Below, one piece after another: positions 8,044-20,616 of a stretch of DNA of 64,000 bases. The DNA lies in the NCBI RefSeq assembly GCF_900078385.1, contig NZ_FLQR01000013.1, positions 20,949 to 84,948 of the forward strand. Direction: 5' to 3'. The DNA is from an uncultured Microbacterium sp. Lineage in GTDB: Bacteria; Actinomycetota; Actinomycetes; Actinomycetales; Microbacteriaceae. Position 1 is the first letter of the stretch; the number at the start of each line of letters is the position of its first letter. The notes under the pieces are model-generated. The model saw only the letters and a list, made by a program, of their open reading frames with translations. It was not told the origin of the DNA and ran no database searches. The position numbers were made by a program, and so were the translations under genes.

Positions 8044-9996
8044 TCACAGATCCAGCTCGGGCACGTCGAGCCGCACTCTGAGTGTATTGCGCGTGCCCCG
8101 CTCCCTCGCCCGGCGGGCGCGCAGCGCCTCCGCGACGACGGCGGCACGCAGGTGCTCGGCGACGGCGCGGCCGTGGGCATAGTCGAACCGGACGAGGGCG
8201 CGCACGCCGCCGTCAGGGAGCGGCACGGGGCCGAGCACGGCCTCGGCGCCGAGCGACGGCACGGCGGTCCGCAGCTCGGCGAGCGTCGCCTCGACGACCG
8301 GCACGGTGCCCTCCAGCGCCGCGACGCGGACCGCGGGCGGCATGTGCAGCGGGATGCGGTCGGCGAGCTCGGCGCGGGCGTAGGCCGGCTGCGTCCAGGT
8401 CGCCAGTGCGCGGGCGACGGGGCCGGAGACCCCGACCAGGTGCACTGGCGCGCCGGGCGCCGCGAGCGTCGCGGCGTGCGACCACCAGCGCAGGCACGAC
8501 TCGCCGATCCGCAGCTGCTCCGCCATCAGCATGCGGTCGCCGTCGAGCAGGATGACGGCGCGGTAGCCGCCGACGGCGGCGGGCTCGGCGCCGCGGGTGG
8601 CCACGACGAGGGAGGGACGGTGCTCGACGCGGGTGACGGGGTGCTCCCCGTCGGCGACGATGATCCGCGTGTTCGGGAACGCCCGGCCGAGTTCGTCGGC
8701 GGTGCGCTCGCTGCCCGCCGAGGCCATCCGCAGCTTCGTGGACTCGCAGTTCGTGCACGACCAGTTCGGCGCGGACCGGCCGCACCACGTGCACTCCGGT
8801 GCGGCGCCGGGCCGCCGCGCGCGCATCGGTCCGCCGCAGTGCCGGCACCGCGCGGGGGTGCGGCAGTCCGCGCACACGAGGACGGGCGCGTACCCCGGTC
8901 GGGCCACCTGGACGAGCACCGGGCCCCCCGCGGCGAGGGCTTCCCGCGCCGCCGCGAACGCCGCCGACGGCACACGCGCGCCGCGAGCCTCGCCCTCGCG
9001 CGTGGCGGAGAGCACGACGCGCGGGCTCGCGCGCCGCGCCGTCGGGATGTCGCGGACGAAGCCGATCTGCACGAGACGCTCGATGTCGGTGGTCCGGGTG
9101 TGACCCGCGAAGACGAGGGCGCTGCCCTCGAGCTCCTGCCGGATGAGGGCCGCATCGCGGGCGTGCACGCCGGGGCTCAGCGGCTCGGCCAGCAGCGGAT
9201 CGCCGTCATCCCACACGACGACGACGCCCACCGCGGATGCCGGGGCGTACACCGTCGACCGGTTCCCGACGACGATGCACGGCGCGGGTGCCAGCAGGCG
9301 CAGGTAGGTCGCGTACCGCTCGGGCCCTGGCCGGCGCGCGTCGTCGCGGATCACCTCGGGCGCCCGTCCCTCGAGCGCGGCGAGCACCTGGTCCTCGTCG
9401 CGCTGGTCGGGCACGACGAGGAGGGTGCTGCGGCCCGCGGCGAGCGTGTGCACGGCGATCGCGGCGAGGAGCTCGGCCCACGCCCCCAGGACGCGCTCGG
9501 TCGAGGGGCGCGGCGGCGCGTCGAGCGCGAGCCGCTCCCCCGCCGCCAGCGCCTCGGTGAGGCCCGGATACCCGGCGAGGGTCTCGGCGGCCCAGGCGGC
9601 GGCCTCGGCGGCGACCGCCGTGACCGGCGGTGCCTCGGCGGCGAGCCACGCCTTCTCGGCGCGCACCGTGCGCTTCGGGATCGCGAGGCGCAGGATGTCG
9701 CTCGCCGAGCCGGCGGCCCGGTCCGCCGCGCGACGCGCGAGGGCGTACAGCTCGGGGGTGAGCACCGGGACGGTCGAGACGACGCTGTCGAGGTCGGACA
9801 GCGGCCGACCGGAGGTCTCCGCCTCCCCGCGCTCGACGAGATACCCCTCGACGACCCGCCCGGCGGTGCGCAGCGGCACCTTCACCCGGACGCCCGGCAG
9901 CGCCTCGGCATCCAGTTCCGCCGGCACGGCGTAGTCGAAGAGCCGGTCGAGCTGGGGCAGCGGGGAGTCGATGAGGACGCGGGCGACGCTCGTCAC
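8044..9996 (-). CDS. priA: PriA-like primosomal protein N' lacking helicase motifs
   Basis: A 650-residue PriA homologue involved in replication restart. The zinc-binding region is intact: paired cysteines in VCADCRTPARCRHCGGP and CTWCGRSAPNWSCTNC. The ATPase core is degenerate. Where Walker A should be, the sequence reads TLLVVPDQRDE with no upstream GxGKT loop, and the DEAH-type motif is replaced by VVWDDGDPLLAE. Loss of helicase motifs is typical of actinobacterial PriA, which is thought to act structurally. The start is GTG at 9996, ten bases after the metK stop. Confidence 0.9.
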   Translation of the reverse strand: MTSVARVLIDSPLPQLDRLFDYAVPAELDAEALPGVRVKVPLRTAGRVVEGYLVERGEAETSGRPLSDLDSVVSTVPVLTPELYALARRAADRAAGSASDILRLAIPKRTVRAEKAWLAAEAPPVTAVAAEAAAWAAETLAGYPGLTEALAAGERLALDAPPRPSTERVLGAWAELLAAIAVHTLAAGRSTLLVVPDQRDEDQVLAALEGRAPEVIRDDARRPGPERYATYLRLLAPAPCIVVGNRSTVYAPASAVGVVVVWDDGDPLLAEPLSPGVHARDAALIRQELEGSALVFAGHTRTTDIERLVQIGFVRDIPTARRASPRVVLSATREGEARGARVPSAAFAAAREALAAGGPVLVQVARPGYAPVLVCADCRTPARCRHCGGPMRARRPGAAPECTWCGRSAPNWSCTNCESTKLRMASAGSERTADELGRAFPNTRIIVADGEHPVTRVEHRPSLVVATRGAEPAAVGGYRAVILLDGDRMLMAEQLRIGESCLRWWSHAATLAAPGAPVHLVGVSGPVARALATWTQPAYARAELADRIPLHMPPAVRVAALEGTVPVVEATLAELRTAVPSLGAEAVLGPVPLPDGGVRALVRFDYAHGRAVAEHLRAAVVAEALRARRARERGTRNTLRVRLDVPELDL

Positions 9997-10006
9997 GGCC
10001 GCGGCT

Positions 10007-11200
10007 CTACAGTCGTGCGGCCGCGCGGAGCTCCTCGACGCGGTCCGTGCGCTCCCACGTGAAGTCGGGCAGTTCGCGGCCGAAGTGGCCGTAGGCGGCG
10101 GTCTGCGCGTAGATGGGTCGCAGCAGGTCGAGGCGCTCGATGATGGCGTGCGGCCGCAGGTCGAACACCTCGCGGATCGCCGCGGTGATGACCTCGTCGG
10201 CGACGTGGCCGGTGCCGAAGCTCTCGACGTAGAGGCCGACGGGCTTGGCCTTGCCGATCGCGTACGCGACCTGCACTTCGAGCCGGTCGGCGAGACCCGC
10301 CGCGACGGCGTTCTTGGCCACCCACCGCAGGGCGTACGCGGCGGACCGGTCGACCTTGGACGGGTCCTTGCCGCTGAACGCGCCGCCGCCGTGCCGCGAC
10401 GCGCCGCCGTAGGTGTCGATGATGATCTTCCGGCCGGTGAGGCCGGCGTCGCCCTTCGGGCCGCCGATCACGAACGGGCCGGCGGGGTTGATGTAGTACT
10501 TGACGTCCGGCAGGTCCAGTCCCGTGCGCTCGAGGACCGGCTCGATGACCTCGGCGCGGATCGCTGCGCGGAGCGCCTTCTGCGAGATGTCGGGCTGGTG
10601 CTGCGTCGAGAGGACGACGGACTCGACGGTCTTGGGGACGGTGCCGTCGTAGCCGAGGGTCACCTGCGTCTTGCCGTCGGGCCGCAGGAACGGCAGGCTG
10701 CCGTCGCGGCGCACCTCGGCCAGGCGCTCGGCGATGCGGTGCGCGGTCCAGATCGCCATCGGCATGAGCTGCGGGGTCTCGTTCGTCGCGTAGCCGAACA
10801 TGATCCCCTGGTCGCCCGCGCCCTGCAGGTCGTGCGGGTCCTCGGACCCGTCCTCGCGCCGCTCGAAGGCCTTGTCGACGCCCGCGGCGATGTCGGAGGA
10901 CTGCGCGCCGATCGACACGCTCACGCCGCACGAGTCGCCGTCGAAGCCGGTCTCGGACGACGTGTAGCCGATCCGGTTGACGACGTCGCGGACGATCGCC
11001 GGGATCTCCACGTACGCGCTCGTGGACACCTCGCCGGCGACGTGCACGAGGCCGGTCGTCACGAGGGTCTCCACCGCGACGCGCCCGTCGGGATCGTCGG
11101 TGAGGATCGCATCGAGGATGCTGTCGGAGATCTGGTCGCAGATCTTGTCCGGATGCCCCTCCGTGACGGACTCGGACGTGAACAGGCGCAGCTGGGTCAT
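10007..11200 (-). CDS. metK: S-adenosylmethionine synthetase
   Basis: MetK makes SAM from methionine and ATP. The 397-residue protein shows the ATP motif [12 protein letters not shown] near residue 16, the [12 protein letters not shown] signature near residue 125 and the [16 protein letters not shown] loop near residue 270, which carries catalytic lysines and the phosphate site. The ATG has a GGAG ribosome-binding site. The gene directly follows rpoZ; the coaBC gene found between them in many actinobacteria is not present. A strong dyad lies 41-81 bases upstream. Confidence 0.98.
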   Translation of the reverse strand: MTQLRLFTSESVTEGHPDKICDQISDSILDAILTDDPDGRVAVETLVTTGLVHVAGEVSTSAYVEIPAIVRDVVNRIGYTSSETGFDGDSCGVSVSIGAQSSDIAAGVDKAFERREDGSEDPHDLQGAGDQGIMFGYATNETPQLMPMAIWTAHRIAERLAEVRRDGSLPFLRPDGKTQVTLGYDGTVPKTVESVVLSTQHQPDISQKALRAAIRAEVIEPVLERTGLDLPDVKYYINPAGPFVIGGPKGDAGLTGRKIIIDTYGGASRHGGGAFSGKDPSKVDRSAAYALRWVAKNAVAAGLADRLEVQVAYAIGKAKPVGLYVESFGTGHVADEVITAAIREVFDLRPHAIIERLDLLRPIYAQTAAYGHFGRELPDFTWERTDRVEELRAAARL

Positions 11201-11241
11201 CGGCTCTCCAGGAGACGGAAGCGAACGGGTGCGGAAACCAT

Positions 11242-11281
11242 CATGCCCGCGGCACCTGACATGTCAGGGCACACGGGCATG
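11242..11281. promoter_or_regulatory. large imperfect dyad upstream of metK
   Basis: Outer arms CATGCCCG (11242-11249) and CGGGCATG (11274-11281) are perfectly complementary. Centred between them is a perfect 14-base palindrome, CCTGACATGTCAGG (11255-11268). It lies in the 105-base rpoZ-metK gap, 41 bases upstream of the metK ATG. It could be an operator for a dimeric repressor of metK or an RNA hairpin; no T-run follows, so it is not a standard terminator. Confidence 0.5.
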
Positions 11282-11282
11282 G

Positions 11283-11300
11283 TGACGCCTCGCGGCGTCA
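11283..11300 (-). terminator. hairpin after rpoZ (terminator-like, no T-run)
   Basis: TGACGCC and GGCGTCA pair perfectly around a four-base loop, starting five bases after the rpoZ stop. No T-run follows on the minus strand, so it may be a weak or factor-assisted terminator, or an mRNA-end stabiliser. Confidence 0.45.
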
Positions 11301-11305
11301 TAGAG

Positions 11306-11560
11306 TCACTCGGCCGGGCGAAGGCGGAGCTTGTCCTCGTGGATCTCGTGCATCGCGATGGTGAGCGGCTTGTCCTCGACGCTGGAGTCCACGAGCGGGC
11401 CCACGTTGTCGAACAGGTTCCCCTCGTGCAGGTCGGAGTAGTAGTCGTTGATCTGACGCGCGCGCTTGGATGCGTAGATGACGAGCTGGTACTTCGAGTC
11501 CACCTTGTCGAGCAGCGCGTCGATGGGCGGGTCGATGATGCCCTGGTTCGTTCCGGCCAT
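11306..11560 (-). CDS. rpoZ: RNA polymerase omega subunit
   Basis: Omega assists assembly of the beta' subunit. The protein carries [20 protein letters not shown] and the conserved [13 protein letters not shown] helix; 84 residues is normal for actinobacteria. The ATG at 11560 has a near-ideal AGGAGG site seven bases upstream. A second in-frame ATG at 11620 lies exactly six bases after a TAGACT -10 box, so a leaderless 104-residue form is also possible. rpoZ follows the guanylate kinase gene, as in M. tuberculosis and relatives. Confidence 0.93.
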   Translation of the reverse strand: MAGTNQGIIDPPIDALLDKVDSKYQLVIYASKRARQINDYYSDLHEGNLFDNVGPLVDSSVEDKPLTIAMHEIHEDKLRLRPAE

Positions 11561-11626
11561 GGCGAAACCTCCTGGATCGGATGTCATGGGAAAGATCGTG
11601 GCGCGGCGGCGCCGCGGCATCCCACC

Positions 11627-11632
11627 AGTCTA
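11627..11632 (-). promoter_or_regulatory. -10 box upstream of rpoZ
   Basis: TAGACT on the minus strand, six bases before an in-frame ATG at 11620 and 67 bases before the ATG at 11560 that has the Shine-Dalgarno site. It suggests an rpoZ promoter independent of the pyr operon. Confidence 0.55.
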
Positions 11633-11647
11633 CCGGACGGGCGGGCG

Positions 11648-12544
11648 TCACCGCGCGAGCGCGGCGACCTGCTCCGCCGCGCGGGCGACCTCGTCGTTGA
11701 CGACGAGATAGTCGAACTCCCCCTGTGACGCGAGCTCCCGCCGCGCGGTGCGCAGTCGCCGGGTCCGCTCCTCTTCGTCTTCGGTGCCCCGGCCGACGAG
11801 CCGCTGGACGAGCTCGTCCCAGCTCGGCGGCAGGAGGAAGACGAGGGTGGAGGCCGGTGCGGCGGCCCGCACCTGCCGCGCGCCCTGCAGGTCGATCTCC
11901 AGCAGCACGGTGCGACCCTCCGCGAGGGCCGCGTCGATGGGGGCCTTGGGCGTGCCGTAGCGGTGCTTGTTGTGCACGGTGGCGTACTCGAGGAGCGCCC
12001 CGTCGGCGATGAGCCGGTCGAACTCGGCGTCGCCGACGAAGAAGTAGTGCTCCCCCTCGACCTCGCCGGGGCGGGGCGCCCGCGTCGTCGCGGAGACGGA
12101 CAGCAGGATCTCGGGGTGGTGCGACTTGATGTGCGCGGCCACGGTGCCCTTGCCGACGGCCGTCGGCCCGGCGAGCACGAGCAGCCGGCTGCGTCCGGTG
12201 CGCGGCGCGGGCTCCGGCCAGCGCCCGTCGAGGAACTCCTGCAGCGCGACGCGCTGCCGCGTCCCGAGCCCCCCGAGCCGCTTGACGGGTGAGATGCCGA
12301 GTTCGGCGAGGATGCGGTCGCGCTTGCCCTCTCCGATCGCCGGGATGGCGGTGAGGAACTCCGGCACCCGCATGGCGCCCGCGGGCGACGCCGGGTCGGC
12401 CAGGGCGCGGCGCAGCAGCTCCTGGGGCGTGATGACGCGGGTGGTCACGTCGCGCTTGAGCGACGCGCGCTCGCGACGGGCGGCGACCGCGCGACGGGAT
12501 GCCGCTGCCCGATCGACCTCGGGGGGACGCTGTCCGTCAGCCAC
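11648..12544 (-). CDS. gmk: fused actinobacterial integration host factor-guanylate kinase
   Basis: A 298-residue fusion. Residues 1-106 match actinobacterial mIHF: a basic N-terminal helix (RRAVAARRERASLK), then MRVPEFLTAIPAIGEGKRD and ELGISPVKRLGGLGTRQR, the helix-turn-helix that bends DNA. Residues 118-298 are guanylate kinase, with P-loop GPTAVGKGT at about 126, the GMP-binding SATTRAPRPGE and YATVHNKHRYGT, and LLEIDLQGA. In M. tuberculosis mihF and gmk are separate neighbours; here one frame joins them with no stop. The GTG at 12544 overlaps the pyrF end by 8 bases. Confidence 0.93.
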   Translation of the reverse strand: MADGQRPPEVDRAAASRRAVAARRERASLKRDVTTRVITPQELLRRALADPASPAGAMRVPEFLTAIPAIGEGKRDRILAELGISPVKRLGGLGTRQRVALQEFLDGRWPEPAPRTGRSRLLVLAGPTAVGKGTVAAHIKSHHPEILLSVSATTRAPRPGEVEGEHYFFVGDAEFDRLIADGALLEYATVHNKHRYGTPKAPIDAALAEGRTVLLEIDLQGARQVRAAAPASTLVFLLPPSWDELVQRLVGRGTEDEEERTRRLRTARRELASQGEFDYLVVNDEVARAAEQVAALAR

Positions 12545-13396
12545 GGCGACTCTCCTGCAGTTCTTCGTTGTGGGCATCGATCGCGGCGGCGAGACCGTCG
12601 GGTCCCGCACCGAGGATGCTGCGGCTCGCCGAGGCGAGCACCTGGGGTGCGAGCGCGCCGAAGAGGCGGCCCAGGTCGGTCAGGCGCGCGCCCTGCGCGC
12701 CGAAGCCGGGGGCGAGGATCGGCGCTGCGGCGAGCGTCTCGGCGCGCAGGCCCAGCTCGTCGCGGTCGATCGTCGCGCCGACGACGAAGCCGACCGGGCC
12801 GAGCACGTCGTCGCCCCGGACCGCGGAGCGGTTGGCCGCACCGGCGTGGGTCGCCACCCAGTCCGCGACGGTCTGCCCGCGCTCGGCGTCGACGACGGTG
12901 ACCTCGGCGGACTGCAGCCCCCGCGCCTCGGGGTTGCTCGTCGCGGCGAGGACGAAGAGGCCCTTGCCGCCGCGGACGGCGTGCGCGATCGTGCCGCGGA
13001 GCGCGTCCGGGCCGAGGTACGGACTGACCGTCACGGCATCCGCCTCCAGCGGCGAGCCGGCAGCGAGCCACGCCTCGGCGTACGCGTCCATCGTCGATCC
13101 GATGTCGCCGCGCTTGGCGTCGGCGATCACCAGGAGCCCCGCGTCGCGGGCGGCGCGCAGGACGACCTCGAGGGCCGCGAACCCGGCGGACCCGTACCGC
13201 TCGTAGAACGCCACCTGCGGCTTCACGACGGCGACCCGGCCGGCGGCGGCCTCGACCACGCGTAGACCGAACTCGCGGGCACCGGCCGCGTCGGCATCCA
13301 GACCCCATTCGGCCAGCAGCGACGCGTGCGGGTCGATCCCGACGCACAGCTGGCCGCGCTCCGCCATCGCGGCGTGCAGGCGCCCGCCGAATCCGC

Positions 13397-13400
<4 letters not shown>
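12537..13400 (-). CDS. pyrF: orotidine 5'-phosphate decarboxylase (type 2)
   Basis: PyrF decarboxylates OMP to UMP, the last de novo pyrimidine step. The 287-residue protein has the catalytic signature [20 protein letters not shown], with the Lys-Asp network, and is of the long type 2 subfamily common in actinobacteria ([11 protein letters not shown] start). It overlaps carB upstream by four bases and the fused gmk downstream by eight, so it is embedded in the pyr operon. Confidence 0.96.
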
Positions 13401-16683
<3,283 letters not shown>

Positions 16684-16684
<1 letters not shown>

Positions 16685-17829
16685 TAGTTCTTGTCCTTCA
16701 GGGTCGACACGACGAGGTCGCGGAAGCGGTCGAACAGGTAGTTGGCGTCGTGCGGGCCGGCCGCCGACTCGGGGTGGTACTGCACCGAGAAGGCCGGGAT
16801 GTCGAGGGCGCGCAGTCCCTCCACGACGTTGTCGTTGAGGTCGACGTGGCTGACCTCGACCCGGCCGTAGCCGTTCGGGCTGTCCGTGACGCCCTCGATC
16901 GGCGCATCGACGGCGAAGCCGTGGTTGTGCGCCGTGATCTCGACGCGGCCGGTCTGCTTGTCGAGCACCGGCTGGTTGATGCCGCGGTGGCCGAAGGGCA
17001 GCTTGTAGGTGCCGAAGCCGAGCGCGCGGCCCAGCAGCTGGTTGCCGAAGCAGATGCCGAAGAACGGAAGCCGCTCGTCGAGCACGGCGCGCAGCAGGGC
17101 GACGTGGTCGTCGGAGGCGGCCGGGTCGCCCGGGCCGTTGGAGTAGAACACCGCGACCGGCTCGATCGCGCGGATCTCGTCGATCGTGACGCTCTGCGGC
17201 AGCACGTGCACGTCGAAGCCGCGCGCGGCGAGGTTCGTGACGGTGGACTGCTTCACCCCGAGGTCGAGGACGGCGAGGTTGCCGAGGCGCTCGCCGACGG
17301 CGGGCGTCACCTGCGCCTCGGAGACCGACACGGCGGCGGACAGGTTCTGCCCCGCCATCTGCGGCGCTTCGCGGACCATGCGCAGCTGCTCGTCGGCATC
17401 CAGGTCGGCGGACTCGCCGGAGAACACCCCGCCGCGCATCGAGCCGGCGGAGCGGATGTGCCGGGTGACGGCCCGGGTGTCGATGCCGCTGATCCCGACG
17501 ATCCCGTCGCGCTCGAGGGCGTCGTCGAGGGACTCCTGGGCGCGCCAGTTCGACACGACCCGCGAGGGGTCGCGGACGATGTAGCCGGCGACCCAGATGC
17601 GCCGCGACTCGGGGTCCTCGTCGTTCATGCCGGTGTTGCCGATGTGCGGCGCGGTCTGCAGCACGATCTGGCCCGCGTAGGACGGGTCGGTGAGGGTCTC
17701 CTGGTAGCCGGTCATGCCGGTGGAGAAGACGACCTCGCCGAGGGTCACGCCCCGCGCGCCGTACGCGCGGCCGGTGTGGCGGGCGCCGTCCTCGAGCACG
17801 AGGACGGCGGGGTCGGTGGTGAAGCTCAT
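16684..17829 (-). CDS. carA: carbamoyl phosphate synthase small subunit (glutaminase)
   Basis: CarA hydrolyses glutamine and channels ammonia to CarB. The 381-residue protein has the N-terminal CPSase domain ([32 protein letters not shown]) and a class I glutamine amidotransferase domain with the nucleophile in [12 protein letters not shown] and the His-Glu pair in [10 protein letters not shown]. The ATG at 17829 overlaps the stop of the upstream membrane protein (ATGA). It serves both arginine and pyrimidine synthesis but is clearly in the pyr operon here. Confidence 0.97.
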
Positions 17830-18347
17830 GCGTCGGTTCCCGTCGGGGTAGTGGAGGTCGGTGCGGGCAGGATGCCGGCGATCGCGTCGACGACGCGGCG
17901 TGCGGACGCGTCCTGCGCGCGCAGGTACGTGTCGACGAGCGTCTCGTCGGTCGCGTGCCAGGAGAGGCGGACGAGGCCGTCCTTCTCGACGACGCGGTCG
18001 ATGGCGACGGTGGCCTGCCCGACCGAGGCGATGCGCTCGAGGGGCAGGAAGAGCCGCGGCTGGCCGGTGAGGTCGAGTGCGACGCCGAGGTCGGTCACGG
18101 TCACCGCGGCCCGGGAGCGGAACCCGAGCCCGCGGATGGCGAGGCGCTCGAGCGGCTCGTCGTGCCGGGTCGTGGCGACGTACAGGCCGTCGAAGACGGC
18201 GCGGGTGCGCGCGCCGTCCGGGATCTCCCCGACGGGGGCCGCGAGATCGCTGTCGCGGCGTGCTCGTCGTAGCCACGCCCACACGCCGAGCGCGATGAGG
18301 ACGACCGCGAGGACGATGAAGATCAGGACGGCGGCTTCGCGGGTCAT
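17826..18347 (-). CDS. membrane-anchored protein of the pyr operon (PH-like domain)
   Basis: A 173-residue protein with one N-terminal transmembrane helix (about residues 6-25, then WLRRARR as stop-transfer) and a cytoplasmic, beta-rich domain. It sits between pyrC and carA with four-base overlaps on both sides, the same slot as Rv1382 in M. tuberculosis. Family annotation elsewhere is uncertain; a PH-like fold is a plausible reading of the alternating strand pattern but not proven. Tight coupling suggests a role at the membrane connected with the pyrimidine enzymes. Function unknown. Confidence 0.85.
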   Translation of the reverse strand: MTREAAVLIFIVLAVVLIALGVWAWLRRARRDSDLAAPVGEIPDGARTRAVFDGLYVATTRHDEPLERLAIRGLGFRSRAAVTVTDLGVALDLTGQPRLFLPLERIASVGQATVAIDRVVEKDGLVRLSWHATDETLVDTYLRAQDASARRVVDAIAGILPAPTSTTPTGTDA

Positions 18348-19648
18348 GCGCGCACCTCCGCGCGGAGGACGCCGCTTTCGACCGTGGGGGCGCCGCGGAA
18401 GAAGGTCCACTGCACCTGCCCGGGCAGCTCGCGGCCGACGTAGGGCGAGTTCGTGCTGCGCCCGTGCAGGTCGTCGCGTGTGAAGGCCCGCACCGGCGCC
18501 GGGTCGTACAGCGTCAGGGATGCGGGGGCGCCCACGACGAGCGGCGTGCCCGCATCGTCGAGGCGTCCGATGCGCGCGGGCGCCGTCGACATGACGCGGG
18601 CGACGTCGGCCCAGTCCAGGAGGCCCGTGTCGACGACCGCCTGTTGCACGACGCGGAGCGCGGACTCGAGGCCGACCATGCCGTTGGCGGCCGCCTGCCA
18701 TTCGCAGGACTTCGCCTCGGCGGGATGGGGGGCGTGATCGGTCGCGACGATGTCGATCGTGCCGTCGGCGAGCCCCTCGCGGACGGCACGCACGTCCTCG
18801 TCGCGGCGGAGCGGCGGGTTGACCTTGTAGCGCGCGTCGTAGCCGCGGACGAGCTCCTCGGTGAGGAGCAGGTGATGCGGGGTCACCTCGGCCGTCACGT
18901 TGACGCCGCGCTTCTTGGCCCAGCGGATGATGTCGACCGACCCGGCGGTGGAGAGATGGCAGACGTGCAGGCGGGAGCCGACGTGCTCGGCGAGCAGCAC
19001 GTCGCGGGCGATGATCGACTCCTCGGCGACGGCCGGCCAGCCGGCGAGTCCGAGCTCGGCCGAGACGGTGCCCTCGTTCATCTGCGCGCCCTCGGTGAGG
19101 CGCGGATCCTGCGCGTGCTGGGCGACGACGCCGTCGAACGCCTTCACGTACTCGAGGGCGCGCCGCATGATGAGCGGGTCGAAGACGCAGAATCCGTCGT
19201 CGCTGAACACGCGGACGCGGGCGCGCGAGGAGGCCATGGCGCCGAGTTCGGCGAGCCGCTCCCCCTTCTGCCCGACCGTCACGGCGCCGATCGGCTGCAC
19301 GTGGACGTAGCCGGCCGCTTCGCCGAGCGCGAGCTCCTGCTCGACGACCCCGGCGGTGTCGGCCACGGGCGAGGTGTTCGGCATCGCGAACACCGTCGTG
19401 TAGCCGCCGGCGGCGGCGGCGCGGGAGCCCGTGAGGATCGTCTCGGACGCCTCGTAGCCGGGTTCGCGGAGGTGCGTGTGCAGGTCGACGAGTCCCGGCA
19501 GGGCGAGCAGCCCGTCGGCGTCCACGACCCGTGCCCCGGCGCGGCTGAGGCCGGTGCCGATCTCGTCGATGCGTCCGTCCGCGATCACGAGGTCGGCGGG
19601 CGCCGACCCCTCGATGCGGGCTCCGCGGATGAGGATGGTCTCGGTCAC
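18344..19648 (-). CDS. pyrC: dihydroorotase
   Basis: PyrC cyclises carbamoyl aspartate to dihydroorotate with a binuclear zinc centre. The 434-residue type I enzyme has the metal motif [12 protein letters not shown] near residue 56, further metal histidines in HVCHLSTAG and EVTPHHLLL, and the catalytic aspartate in [10 protein letters not shown]. It overlaps pyrB upstream and the membrane protein downstream by four bases each. All catalytic residues appear intact, so it should be active rather than a PyrC-like pseudoenzyme. Confidence 0.97.
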   Translation of the reverse strand: MTETILIRGARIEGSAPADLVIADGRIDEIGTGLSRAGARVVDADGLLALPGLVDLHTHLREPGYEASETILTGSRAAAAGGYTTVFAMPNTSPVADTAGVVEQELALGEAAGYVHVQPIGAVTVGQKGERLAELGAMASSRARVRVFSDDGFCVFDPLIMRRALEYVKAFDGVVAQHAQDPRLTEGAQMNEGTVSAELGLAGWPAVAEESIIARDVLLAEHVGSRLHVCHLSTAGSVDIIRWAKKRGVNVTAEVTPHHLLLTEELVRGYDARYKVNPPLRRDEDVRAVREGLADGTIDIVATDHAPHPAEAKSCEWQAAANGMVGLESALRVVQQAVVDTGLLDWADVARVMSTAPARIGRLDDAGTPLVVGAPASLTLYDPAPVRAFTRDDLHGRSTNSPYVGRELPGQVQWTFFRGAPTVESGVLRAEVRA

Positions 19649-20616
19649 CGTGCGGCCTCCTCTGCGTTCGTCGTGTCCCGCTCGCCCGCCAGCAGCAGGT
19701 ACAGCGCCGCCATGCGCACCGAGACGCCGTTCGCGACCTGTTCGAGCACGGTCGAGCGCGGGGAATCGGCGGCGTCGGCGGAGATCTCCAGACCCCGGTT
19801 CATCGGCCCGGGGTGCATGACAATGCTATCCGCCGGGAGCGACTCCACGCGCCGCGCGTCCAGACCCCAGCGGCGGGAATACTCCCGTTCAGTGGGGAAA
19901 TAGGCGGCGTTCATGCGTTCGAGCTGGATGCGGAGCATCATCACGGCGTCGGGTCCCGCGGCCAGCGCCTCATCGAGGTCGTAGACGACGCGGGCCGGCC
20001 ACGCGGACACGTCCTGCGGGACGAGGGTGGGTGGGGCGACGAGGGTAACCTCGGCGCCGAGTGTCGACAGCAGCCACACGTTGGAGCGGGCGACGCGGGA
20101 GTGCAGGATGTCGCCGACGATCGTCACGGCCATGCCCTGCAGGTCGCGCCCGCGGCTGTCCGCGCCGAAGCGGCGCTTGCGCATCGTGAAGGCGTCGAGC
20201 AGCGCCTGCGTGGGGTGCTCGTGCGTGCCGTCGCCGGCGTTGACGACTCCCGCGGAGATCCAGCCGCTCGTGGCCAGCGTCTGGGGGGCGCCGGAGGCGC
20301 CGTGGCGGATGACGACGGCATCCGCGCCCATGGCCTGCAGCGTCTGCGCGGTGTCCTGCAGCGACTCCCCCTTGGAGACCGACGACCCCTTCGCGGAGAA
20401 GTTGATGACGTCCGCCGAGAGGCGCTTGGCGGCGGCCTCGAACGAAATGCGGGTGCGGGTGGAGTCCTCGAAGAAGAGGTTCACGACGGTCTTGCCGCGC
20501 AGCGTCGGGAGCTTCTTGATCTCGCGGCTCTGGGTGTCGCGCATATCCTCCGCGACGTCGAGGATGCGCAGGGCGTCTGCGCGCGCGAGGGTCTTGGTGT
20601 CCAGGAGGTGCCTCAT
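19645..20616 (-). CDS. pyrB: aspartate carbamoyltransferase catalytic subunit
   Basis: PyrB joins carbamoyl phosphate to aspartate. The 323-residue protein has the carbamoyl phosphate signature [13 protein letters not shown] near residue 50, the active-site loop [16 protein letters not shown] with Ser and Lys, [11 protein letters not shown], and a C-terminal MHPGPMNRG. No pyrI regulatory subunit gene is nearby, so control is likely through PyrR. Stop and start overlap pyrC and pyrR by four bases. Confidence 0.97.
   Translation of the reverse strand: MRHLLDTKTLARADALRILDVAEDMRDTQSREIKKLPTLRGKTVVNLFFEDSTRTRISFEAAAKRLSADVINFSAKGSSVSKGESLQDTAQTLQAMGADAVVIRHGASGAPQTLATSGWISAGVVNAGDGTHEHPTQALLDAFTMRKRRFGADSRGRDLQGMAVTIVGDILHSRVARSNVWLLSTLGAEVTLVAPPTLVPQDVSAWPARVVYDLDEALAAGPDAVMMLRIQLERMNAAYFPTEREYSRRWGLDARRVESLPADSIVMHPGPMNRGLEISADAADSPRSTVLEQVANGVSVRMAALYLLLAGERDTTNAEEAAR

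Noticed and set aside
8036..8047. GTG at 8047 as fmt start
   Set aside because: It adds four residues before the conserved MRIVFAGTP start, and AGGAG between the two codons serves the ATG at 8035.
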